6,924 nucleotides of DNA from UBA2336 sp037443645 (GTDB lineage: Bacteria; Bacteroidota; Bacteroidia; Cytophagales; Cyclobacteriaceae), in assembly GCA_037443645.1 (NCBI GenBank), contig JBBINY010000083.1:1-6924 (forward strand), read 5' to 3'. The position numbers were made by a program, and so were the translations under genes. Shown here piece by piece: positions 1 to 5,924 of this stretch (positions are counted from its first letter, which is position 1; each line of letters opens with the position of its first letter). The notes under the pieces are model-generated. The model was not told the origin of the DNA and did not search any database. It was given only the letters and a program-made list of their open reading frames with translations.

Positions 1-361
1 TGCGGATTTCCGGGCCAGCCAGCCGCCACGGACGCGGGGCGAAGTGCGCCAGCGGCTCGCCGGGCGCGAGCGACTGGAGCAGGGCCTGCAAGTCCGCGAG
101 TTCCGGCAGGTCCGGCTGCTGCAAGCGCAGCACGAAGGCCGGCAATACCGTCACCGAGTAGCGGCCGGCGTAATGCGCCGGTTCGAGGGGGAACGGCTGC
201 GGATCGAACTGGCGCGAGCCGTCGGGCAGCCAGAGGAAGGAGGTTGTGATCGGCAGGAAGTCCGCGCCGAATCGCGGGAGCATGGCCTCGTCCGCGTGCT
301 CTGCCGCGCGGCTGAAATAGCCGCCCTCGGCACCGCCCGCACGCGCACCGGCCAGCAGTCG
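1..361 (-). CDS. GC-rich coding fragment of unknown function, joined in frame to the amidohydrolase
   Basis: I do not recognise this protein. The frame is open from the left edge to the joint near 361 and gives about 120 residues, including FLPITTSFLWLPDGSRQF and AHYAGRYSVTVLPAF. Third codon positions are almost all G or C (runs such as CTG, CCC, GAC, GGC, TCG, CGC), which is what real coding DNA of a high-GC bacterium looks like; antiparallel frames give arginine/serine-rich low-complexity products. GC is about 70% (44 of 60 bases in 61-120), against 28 of 60 in 481-540. It has no stop and no convincing start, so it appears to be an internal piece of some protein. It does not resemble the missing C-terminus of the neighbouring amidohydrolase. 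The simplest reading is foreign DNA joined artificially; a recent recombination is the alternative. Confidence 0.5.
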
Positions 362-1816
362 CTCATAGGTGGCCCGGTCGCCTACCGTTTTCTCGTCAAA
401 TACAACCACATCGGCAGCCATGCCTTCACGCAGCAAGCCCCGGTCGCGGAGGTTAAACTTTGAGGCCGGCAAGGAGGTCATCCTTCGAATGGCTTCTTCC
501 AGCCTGATTAGTTTAAGATCCCGAACATACAAGCCCAGCACACGGCCATTAGTACCGTATGCCCTGGGGTGCGGCATGCCGGCTCCGTACTTGTTGATGC
601 CGGCATCCGAAGCAAACATGTTATTAGGGTACTGCAATATTCTGCGCAAATCATCCTCATTCATGCTAAAGTACACCATCTGAACCCGCTCGGTCGAAGC
701 AATCAATTCAAGGATAGTTTCGGCTTCTTCCAGCGGTTTGGTCTTGCGGCCACGAAGCCGGTTAATTTCAGAAATATTTTTTCCGTTATAGGTGCTGTCG
801 GGTGCATACCGTGCAACCACGGCATACGAAAAATTTTTCAATTGCTTCTTCTTCAGCATATCTGCCATTTCCTGTTTTATCTTCAGGCGTACTTTCGGAT
901 TATTCAACCGGATCATTACAGAATCCTGACCCCCGCCAAAAACCCAGCTTGGTACGGTTGTGCTTAGCGTTGTGCTGCTGGCAACATACGGGTATTGATC
1001 AATGGTTACATCTATTCCCTCCAGGCGTGCCCTTTCAACCTGGGCAAGGGTTGATACCGACTTACCCCAATTTGGCTTGTAGGTCACTTTAAAGTGTGAA
1101 ATCTCCACAGAAAGTTTTGCCTGCCGGCCGATGTTAATCGCTTCTTCAATCGCATCCGCTACCCTGTCGCCTTCATCGCGAATATGGGAGGCATATACAC
1201 CCCCGAAGCGGGCTGCCGCTTTAGCCAACCCGATCACTTCATCAGTTTTAGAGTACGTGCCGGGTACATAAATAAGACCTGTGGACAGTCCCACTGCACC
1301 GTCCCTCATTCCCCGCTCAACCAGATTTACCATGGCAGCCTGTTCATCGGGTGTCGGATCGCGCTGCTCATCGCCCAGCACAGCCCTGCGCACGCTGTTG
1401 TGCCCGACCAGCGTTGCAACGTTAATGGAAGTTTTCACACTGTCCAGCTGGTTAAAGAACCGGCCAACATCAACAGCAGAACCCCCGCAATTACCGGTTA
1501 CTACCGAGGTAACTCCATCCAGAATAAAATTACCGGCCGTTGGAACCTCCAGCACACTGCCCTCAATGTGGGTATGTACATCAATAAAGCCTGGAGCAAC
1601 AATCAGCCCGGTGGCGTCAATAACTTTTGCCGCATGTTTTGTATCCAGTTTTCCGATAGCCGAAACCTTTCCATCGCGAATCCCGATGTCGCCATAAAAC
1701 CACGGGTTTCCGGTACCATCCATGATTTTTCCGTTTGCGATGATTATGTCATACGACTGGCTGAAGGCGGTTGTGGAAGTCGCTATCAGAAAAATCAATA
1801 AAGGAAACTTTTTCAT
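362..1816 (-). CDS. Secreted D-aminoacylase / N-acyl-D-amino-acid deacylase-family amidohydrolase, C-terminus replaced
   Basis: A metal-dependent amidohydrolase, by family a hydrolase of N-acyl-D-amino acids or related amides. It starts at ATG 1816 with a signal peptide (MKKFPLLIFLIATSTTAFSQ, cleavage near residue 20), so it should act in the periplasm. Residues 22-75 form the N-terminal beta-sandwich strands (DIIIANGKIMDGTG, GLIVAPGFIDV). Metal and catalytic candidates are HTH at 81-83, Cys110 in TGNCGG, His211 in YASHIRDEGDRV, His241 in EISHFK and Asp404 in FASDAG. PHPRAYGTNGRVLGLYVRD (416-434) is the family's late active-site segment. The frame keeps family identity to ADVVVFDEKTVGDRATYE (residue 485). 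The usual ending, a PHQY segment followed by VLVNG and about 45 residues in all, is absent: the frame enters GC-rich foreign sequence at 361. The fold core is complete, but whether the natural gene ends this way is doubtful. The substrate is not determined. Confidence 0.88.
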
Positions 1817-2033
1817 ACTCACGGCAGGGTTTGCTGTAAGCAAGATAAGGCCTTCCATTAAAATTCAATTCCTGAATTACAGGGCCGATTGAAAAATCCT
1901 CCCAGTGGAAATTGAAAAAGAGGGCGGGTCCGGCTTTTGACCGAACCCGTATCCGTAACGCTATGGCTATCCTCTTTCACCGGCAAACTACCCGAAAGCT
2001 TTGTCAGGCTGTGTCAATTAAGTAGCTTGCGGC
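1817..2033. other. Divergent intergenic region with two inverted repeats
   Basis: This 217-bp gap holds the start regions of the amidohydrolase (minus) and the WYL regulator (plus). Two inverted repeats are visible. AATTCA (1862-1867) and TGAATT (1873-1878) flank a 5-base spacer. CGGGTCCGG (1925-1933) and CCGAACCCG (1941-1949) pair at 8 of 9 positions around a 7-base loop. The second could be a leader hairpin or an operator; it has no T tract and so is a poor terminator. I found no good TTG/TANNTTTG promoter pair on either strand. Confidence 0.4.
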
Positions 2034-2933
2034 ATGATACCCCAAGCCAAGATCCTGCGTGTCTTTCAGCTTATTAGTTTGCTGAAAAGCGGTGGCCGCA
2101 CCGTTGACCAGTTGGCTCAGCAACTGGATACCACCCCGCGTACCATTTACCGCTATTTCAAACTTTTGGAAGAAATCGGCTTTATGATCGACCAGGATTT
2201 TCACGGCCGCTATTTCGTTCACCGGGAAGAAGGTGAGAATCCCGAAGACCGGTTTACCCTGGAAGAGATCAGCATCCTTCGCCAACTTATTCAAAGCGGT
2301 GCAAGCGGGCATCCCCTTCGCGGGAACCTCCTCAAAAAACTGGCCCTTCACTCCGAAGCAAAGGAATTACCCGAGCAGTTTTTGAAGTTGCGAGTTGCAA
2401 AACTGTTCCGCACCCTATCAGAAGCGGTTGAAAACAACCGGCAGGTAATTCTGAAAAACTACCACTCGGCCAACAGCCAGGAAATTACCGATCGACTGGT
2501 GGAACCCTTTCAGTTCGGGGAAGGCTTTCAGTCGGTGCTGGCCCTGGATACAAAGGACAAGCAATGCAAATATTTTAAACTGGAGCGCATTGGCGAAGTG
2601 TTGGTGCTGGACAAGCCTTACAAGTTCCAGAAGATGCACGAAAAAACCTCCACCGATATATTCGGAATAAGTGGCAGGAAGGAAACATGGGTTACCCTCC
2701 GGCTAAGCTTGCGGGCGTATGTATTGCTGCGCGAAGAATTTCCGCTGGCACAGCCCTACCTGGAAAAAGAAGAAACCGAAGAAACAAAATCATACCTGTT
2801 CAACGGACCGGTACTTAATTTTAAGGGAGTCGGCCGTTTTGTGATGGGCCTTGCCGATGAGGTAACCATTGTGAACCCGCCAGAATTTAAGGCCTACGTA
2901 AAAGAAAAGATGAAGACGCAGAAACTGGTTTAG
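2034..2933 (+). CDS. WYL-domain transcriptional regulator (HTH-WYL-WCX)
   Basis: A cytoplasmic DNA-binding regulator of the WYL family, whose members often sense a ligand (in some cases nucleic acid or a nucleotide) through the WYL domain. Residues 5-60 form a winged HTH of the DeoR/HTH_11 type (DQLAQQLDTTPRTIYRYFKLLEEIGF, residues 25-50, then wing residues to about 62). Residues 125-200 match a WYL core: RQVILKNYHS, then VEPFQF, then KYFKLERIGEVLVLD. The W-Y-L triplet itself is replaced (SVLALD at 167-172). Residues 218-292 are a WCX-type C-terminal extension (WVTLRLS, VGRFVMGLADEVTIVNPPEF). Its 299 residues are close to the family's usual length. It begins at ATG 2034 with no clear Shine-Dalgarno, as is common in Bacteroidota. 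It is divergent from the amidohydrolase, which makes that gene a candidate target; autoregulation is also possible. Family identity is secure, target and ligand unknown. Confidence 0.85.
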   Translation: MIPQAKILRVFQLISLLKSGGRTVDQLAQQLDTTPRTIYRYFKLLEEIGFMIDQDFHGRYFVHREEGENPEDRFTLEEISILRQLIQSGASGHPLRGNLLKKLALHSEAKELPEQFLKLRVAKLFRTLSEAVENNRQVILKNYHSANSQEITDRLVEPFQFGEGFQSVLALDTKDKQCKYFKLERIGEVLVLDKPYKFQKMHEKTSTDIFGISGRKETWVTLRLSLRAYVLLREEFPLAQPYLEKEETEETKSYLFNGPVLNFKGVGRFVMGLADEVTIVNPPEFKAYVKEKMKTQKLV

Positions 2934-2953
2934 TGTTTATAAAAGAGACCAGC

Positions 2954-2966
2954 GCCTGAATCAGGC
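2954..2966. repeat. Short palindrome downstream of the WYL regulator
   Basis: GCCTGA and TCAGGC flank a single A, a perfect 13-bp palindrome 20 bases after the regulator's stop codon. As RNA it could form only a 5-bp stem with a 3-base loop, and no T tract follows. It may be a weak terminator, a protein-binding site or chance. Confidence 0.25.
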
Positions 2967-3002
2967 TTCACAAATGAGGCATTTTCTCCCTGAATAACGC
3001 TT

Positions 3003-3032
3003 TTGACAAAAATTTTCCTCTTTCCCTATGTG
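3003..3032 (+). promoter_or_regulatory. Possible promoter for the toroid protein gene
   Basis: TTGACA at 3003-3008 is followed after 18 bases by TATGTG at 3027-3032. The upstream box is a perfect -35 hexamer. The downstream box fits both sigma-70 (TATAAT) and the Bacteroidota TANNTTTG element only partly. A transcript from here would begin near 3039 and carry the inverted repeat at 3059-3080 in its leader. Confidence 0.25.
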
Positions 3033-3058
3033 AAATTGCTACCCGATCCGCATCTCAG

Positions 3059-3080
3059 GCATTGTAACTAAATACAATGC
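3059..3080 (+). promoter_or_regulatory. Inverted repeat covering the first start codon of the toroid protein gene
   Basis: GCATTGTA (3059-3066) and TACAATGC (3073-3080) are perfect 8-base arms around the 6-base loop ACTAAA. The right arm contains the ATG at 3077. A second in-frame ATG at 3083 lies just outside the hairpin. In RNA the structure could hide the first start and shift initiation to 3083; at DNA level it could be an operator. The arms are seen directly; function is inferred. Confidence 0.45.
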
Positions 3081-4396
3081 ATATGAAAAGGTTAACAGTA
3101 ATTCCGATTGTGGCAGGGTTCAGCATCATGGTTTTATCATTGGTGTCATTTACCCTGCATGAAGAAACTTCAAAACGGAAGCCTTTGCGGGAAATTCCAA
3201 AAGGCTGCGTGTTCAGAACCGTAATGGGTGAAGAAAACTCTGATTCAAGCTTTCTCTATCACACCCCCGATCGGGTTGTTCTATCCGTAACAAGAGGCCT
3301 GAGCTGGTTGGCAAAAGCCCAAAATCAGAATGGTGGTTGGGGAGCAGGCAGTCATTACCGCCAGGATGTTATGGATCCCCATGTCGTGCAACCCGATCCG
3401 GCCACTACCAGCATGGTTGCCATGGCTATTTTGCGCAGCGGCAGCACGCTTACCACCGGTGAATACTCAAGGCAACTGAACAAGGCGCTTGACTACCTGC
3501 TGAAAGCTGTGGAGTCGGCACCTGCACAAAGCCTGAACATCACATCACTAACAGGCACTCAAATTCAAACCAAACTAGGAGCCAATATTGATGTTGTGCT
3601 TACCTCCCAGTTTCTTTCGAACATCCTGGTTTACACCAAACACGACCAGTCGCTGCATAACCGGGTTAACAAATGCCAAAACCTGTGCGTTGCAAAAATT
3701 CAGCGTGCCCAAAGTAGCGATGGCAGCATGTCCGGTGACGGCTGGGCAGGTGTATTGCAATCCTCGTTTGCCACTACGGCATTGGAAGCCGCCCAGGCAA
3801 ACGGAGCCGATGTGGATGCTGCTGCCCTGCGCAAAGCACGCGAGTTTCAGAAAGGAAACTATGATGCAAAAACCGGAGAGTCAAAAACAGACCGTGGCGC
3901 TGGCATTGTATTGTATTCTGTCTCTGGTTCGGCACGCGCCTCAGCCAAAGAAGCGCGCAGAGTGCAGGAAGAAATGGAACTAGCCAAACAAACCGGCAAA
4001 CTTCCGCAAAGCGCTCCCCCTTCAGCCGAAAATCTTCAGAAGATCGGATTTTCAAGAGATGATGCGATGCGCTACGCCACAAGCTATGAAGTGTATCAAT
4101 CAGCCAAGCAAACGGCACAACGCGATGAGGTGATGGACGGGTTTGGAAACAATGGAGGGGAAGAATTTCTAAGCTACCTGCAAACCGGTGAGGGGATGAT
4201 CATCGGCAAAGACCAAAGCTGGAAAACGTGGTACGAAAACATGAGCGGACGCCTGGTGTCTATCCAAAATAATGATGGCAGCTGGTACGGGCACCATTGC
4301 ATTACCAGCCCCGTGTTTTGCACCGCTACCTGCTTGCTGATTTTATCGGTAACCAACGATGTGGAGCGGTTGATTAAAATGGGCAAGGAAAAGTAA
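3077..4396 (+). CDS. Exported alpha/alpha-toroid protein with prenyltransferase/squalene-cyclase-like repeats
   Basis: A protein of the terpene-cyclase/prenyltransferase-repeat superfamily, enzymatic role unknown. The N-terminus (MHMKRL, then a hydrophobic stretch at about residues 7-27) is a signal peptide or membrane anchor, so it should sit outside the cytoplasm, unlike typical cytosolic or inner-leaflet cyclases. QW-like repeats are visible: AKAQNQNGGWGAG (79-91), QSSDGSMSGDGW (212-223) and SIQNNDGSWYG (395-405). Each is followed by helix segments such as ATTSMVAMAIL (109-119) and SSFATTALEAAQANG (229-243). A class II cyclase DXDD motif is not evident; PDPATT (106-111) is the nearest. Residues 250-385 form a charged, mostly helical insertion. 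Cysteines cluster as KCQNLC (199-204) and CITSPVFCTATC (408-419, after HH at 406-407), suggesting disulfides or a metal site. The start may be ATG 3077 or 3083; MKR at 3083 is a normal signal-peptide start. A strong terminator closes it as a single-gene unit. Confidence 0.75.
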   Translation: MHMKRLTVIPIVAGFSIMVLSLVSFTLHEETSKRKPLREIPKGCVFRTVMGEENSDSSFLYHTPDRVVLSVTRGLSWLAKAQNQNGGWGAGSHYRQDVMDPHVVQPDPATTSMVAMAILRSGSTLTTGEYSRQLNKALDYLLKAVESAPAQSLNITSLTGTQIQTKLGANIDVVLTSQFLSNILVYTKHDQSLHNRVNKCQNLCVAKIQRAQSSDGSMSGDGWAGVLQSSFATTALEAAQANGADVDAAALRKAREFQKGNYDAKTGESKTDRGAGIVLYSVSGSARASAKEARRVQEEMELAKQTGKLPQSAPPSAENLQKIGFSRDDAMRYATSYEVYQSAKQTAQRDEVMDGFGNNGGEEFLSYLQTGEGMIIGKDQSWKTWYENMSGRLVSIQNNDGSWYGHHCITSPVFCTATCLLILSVTNDVERLIKMGKEK

Positions 4397-4403
4397 GAGC
4401 CGC

Positions 4404-4439
4404 AGCAGCAGAACATTACCTGTTCTGCTGCTTGTTTTT
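4404..4439 (+). terminator. Intrinsic terminator after the toroid protein gene
   Basis: AGCAGCAGAACA (4404-4415) and TGTTCTGCTGCT (4421-4432) form a perfect 12-bp stem with loop TTACC. It is followed by TGTTTTT, and it begins 8 bases after the TAA stop. This is the clearest intrinsic terminator in the window. Confidence 0.88.
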
Positions 4440-4486
4440 GTGGCCGCAGTGGTTTCGGACTGTCGTCTTGCCTTGCCTACCGTTAA

Positions 4487-4609
4487 CATGCCGAGGCATC
4501 CAGGCAGGAGCGGAGCGAAGGACCTTTCCTTATGTGGTACTGAACGAAGTGAAGGACCTTTTGTTAATACCCATTAACTCAGAAAAGATGCCTCACTGCG
4601 TTCGGCATG
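4487..4609. repeat. Dispersed-repeat-like element with GAACGAAGTGAAGGA modules and inverted ends
   Basis: The ends are inverted: CATGCCGA (4487-4494) against TCGGCATG (4602-4609), and GGCATC (4495-4500) against GATGCC (4587-4592). Inside are two direct modules: GGAGCGAAGGACCTTT (about 4512-4527) and GAACGAAGTGAAGGACCTTT (4542-4561). The right end is a related module on the opposite strand: the reverse complement of 4587-4609 contains GCCGAACGCAGTGAGGCATC. I recall this palindromic CATGCTGA-GCGAAG-GGATCT style of sequence as multicopy between genes in many Bacteroidota genomes. There is no coding potential and no transposase. The left end seems to have lost the middle of its module. Copy number cannot be seen here. 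Confidence 0.6.
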
Positions 4610-4648
4610 ACTCAAAAACTGGGTGAAGCAAAAAACTTTTTATCTTGA

Positions 4649-4881
4649 ATGATGCAAATTTTTATGAACCGTTTCCTATCCCTCATGGCCCTCATCAGTG
4701 CACTGGCTTGTTCTTCCGCTCAGCAAACCGGTACAGACCAACGCGATGGCTCAACGCGCGAAAAGGCTGTAGTTGTTAAGTCAATACAGGCCGAATACCA
4801 ATGGGTACAGGCCAATTATCCGGCTCACAGGTAACGCAACAAGTATGGTTCGATATTTCCGGATTCTTCGGTAAGTTCTAA
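4649..4881 (+). pseudogene. Small exported (lipoprotein-like) protein gene, frameshifted near 4822
   Basis: The first frame (ATG 4649, 4652 or more likely 4664, giving MNRFLSLMALISALACSS) has a signal peptide ending in an imperfect lipobox at Cys, then a polar stretch and AEYQWVQANYP, and stops at 4834. The frame one base back then reads GSQVTQQVWFDISGFFGKF and a TAA at 4879-4881. From memory, small Bacteroidota lipoproteins share this pattern: an EKA(I/V)V stretch, then EY-W----YPG, then a final (V/Y)xFDIS-FFGKF. Adding one G to CCGG at 4821-4824 would join both halves as NYPGSQVTQQVWFDI. A one-base deletion, possibly within a larger internal deletion, therefore appears to have broken the gene; a sequencing error is the alternative. 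TATCTTG at 4641-4647 resembles a Bacteroidota -7 box and favours the start at 4664. Function unknown. Confidence 0.6.
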
Positions 4882-4884
4882 GAA

Positions 4885-4897
4885 ACTGATAATCAGT
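4885..4897. repeat. Small palindrome next to the operator
   Basis: ACTGAT and ATCAGT flank a single A, a perfect 13-bp palindrome 3 bases after the TAA of the broken lipoprotein gene and 1 base before the 23-bp palindrome. It contains GATAAT, the hexamer of the enterobacterial Fur box, and may be part of a composite operator. Confidence 0.35.
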
Positions 4898-4898
4898 A

Positions 4899-4921
4899 TT
4901 ATTTAGAATTATTCTAAATAA
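4899..4921. promoter_or_regulatory. 23-bp perfect palindrome, probable Fur/DtxR-type metalloregulator operator
   Basis: TTATTTAGAAT and ATTCTAAATAA are perfect 11-base arms around one T. The site ends 3 bases before the -33 TTG of the chelatase operon promoter, where a bound repressor would block RNA polymerase. AT-rich odd-centred palindromes of the TTTAGAAT-ATTCTAAA kind are what I would expect of an iron-responsive Fur- or DtxR-like site in Bacteroidota. The palindrome is seen directly; the regulator's identity is inferred from shape and from the genes downstream. Confidence 0.7.
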
Positions 4922-4924
4922 ATC

Positions 4925-4955
4925 TTGGATTTACACGACTCACCCTTCATTTTTG
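4925..4955 (+). promoter_or_regulatory. Bacteroidota-type promoter of the chelatase/PepSY operon
   Basis: TTG at 4925-4927 and CATTTTTG at 4948-4955 are separated by 20 bases. The Bacteroidota consensus is TTG, about 19 bases, TANNTTTG, so only one defined base of the -7 element differs. Transcription should begin near 4960-4963, giving a leader of only about 15 bases before ATG 4977. Confidence 0.55.
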
Positions 4956-4976
4956 GGCTGAAAATTAACCTCAGCC
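4956..4976 (+). promoter_or_regulatory. Inverted repeat abutting the chelatase start codon
   Basis: GGCTGA (4956-4961) and TCAGCC (4971-4976) form a perfect 6-bp stem with a 9-base loop, and the ATG follows immediately at 4977. If transcription begins near 4960 the left arm may be only partly transcribed, so a DNA-binding role or chance is as likely as an RNA hairpin. No Shine-Dalgarno is visible. Confidence 0.3.
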
Positions 4977-5924
4977 ATGAAAACCGTAACCGTATCCTTG
5001 TTTGCCTTCTTTTGCCTGATCGTTCAAATCGCCTGCAACACCAGTCCGGGAAAACCGGGCGATGGGCCCCAACCATCCGAAAAGAAAATCGGGGTACTGC
5101 TGGTAAACCATGGTTCGCGGTCGGCTACCTGGCGGCAGGCTCTGCTTGACCTGGAAGCCAAGGTGCAGGATTCCCTTGTGGGTTACGGAAAAATTACAGG
5201 AACCAAAACCGCCTTTATGGAATACAACGAACCTTCTATTGCCACCCGGCTGAAGGAGTTTGATGGCGAAGGATATACCGATGTGATTCTGGTTCCGATA
5301 TTTCTTACGGTAAGCTCGCACTCGTTTGATGACATCCCCACCATCATCGGCAAAAAGGAAGATCCGCAGTCGCTCGAAACGTTGAAGATCGAAAAGATCG
5401 AGCGGTACACACCCAAAGCGACCGTACACATTGCACCCCTGCTTGATTTTTCCGGCATGCTTAAAGAAAACATTTTGCGCAGGGCCACACAGCTTTCCAA
5501 AGATCCCGCGCGCGAAGGCCTGGTGATGATTGCCTATGGCGATGCTACCTACATGAAGGAGTGGTCGGCACTTCTGCAGGATGTAGGACAATACGTGGCA
5601 AAAAAGTCAGGGATACAGGCCTTTTCTTATGGATGGTGCGGACATGTTGCGCACTACAATCCGGATTCCACCACGGTAGCGATTAACCGCGTGTTCCGCA
5701 AGAAAGAAAAAGCATTGGTGGTTCCGGTGCTGGTCGCACACGATGAAATGTTTCAGGTAAAAATCATCGGTGACGGCATCGCCAAAACCGGCAAGCGAAA
5801 AAATGATGTAGCTTACATTGCCGATTCCATTTTACCCGACAAACCTATTGAGCAATGGGTCATCCGCATTTCGCGTGAATATGCCGACAACCTTGCAAAC
5901 ACCATGCTGGCACAAATGCCATGA
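4977..5924 (+). CDS. Exported CbiX/sirohydrochlorin-chelatase-like protein
   Basis: A class II tetrapyrrole chelatase fold; relatives insert cobalt or iron into sirohydrochlorin. Residues 1-20 are a signal peptide ending VQIAC, an imperfect lipobox, followed by a G/P-rich linker, so the protein is exported and possibly a lipoprotein, unlike cytosolic CbiX/SirB. Residues 37-160 are the first chelatase half: GVLLVNHGSRSATW (39-52), FMEYNEPSI (80-88) and VPIFLTVSSHSFDDIP (106-121). His45 and His115 occupy the places of the two metal-binding histidines of CbiX. Residues 180-300 form a second similar half: GLVMIAYGDATYMKEW, YGWCGH with Cys221 and His223, and VPVLVAHDEMFQ with His255. At 315 residues it has the size of two-domain chelatases. 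It is the first gene after the palindromic operator and overlaps the PepSY gene by ATGA. Heme or corrinoid handling in the envelope is plausible; the substrate and direction (insertion or removal of metal) are unknown. Confidence 0.8.
   Translation: MKTVTVSLFAFFCLIVQIACNTSPGKPGDGPQPSEKKIGVLLVNHGSRSATWRQALLDLEAKVQDSLVGYGKITGTKTAFMEYNEPSIATRLKEFDGEGYTDVILVPIFLTVSSHSFDDIPTIIGKKEDPQSLETLKIEKIERYTPKATVHIAPLLDFSGMLKENILRRATQLSKDPAREGLVMIAYGDATYMKEWSALLQDVGQYVAKKSGIQAFSYGWCGHVAHYNPDSTTVAINRVFRKKEKALVVPVLVAHDEMFQVKIIGDGIAKTGKRKNDVAYIADSILPDKPIEQWVIRISREYADNLANTMLAQMP

Noticed and set aside
44..463. Plus-strand open frame of 139 residues
   Set aside because: It is the antisense of the GC-rich coding segment and crosses the composition joint. 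Its product is Arg/Gln/Glu-rich without any recognisable motif, and the minus frame has proper codon usage.
1184..1801. Plus-strand open frame of 205 residues
   Set aside because: It lies fully antisense to the amidohydrolase, whose minus-strand frame carries all family motifs.
1..1816. A genuine two-domain amidohydrolase fusion enzyme
   Set aside because: The sharp GC and codon-usage change at the joint and the loss of the family's C-terminal strands fit an artificial or very recent joint better than an evolved fusion. Read data could reverse this.
2954..2966. Intrinsic terminator of the WYL gene
   Set aside because: The palindrome is only 13 bp with no T tract, so it is kept as an inverted repeat and not called a terminator.
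4432..4626. Open frame of 64 residues after the terminator
   Set aside because: It begins in the terminator's T tract and runs through the dispersed-repeat element; no coding signature.
4971..5591. Minus-strand open frame of 206 residues
   Set aside because: It is antisense to the chelatase-like gene, where the plus frame has a signal peptide and conserved chelatase motifs.
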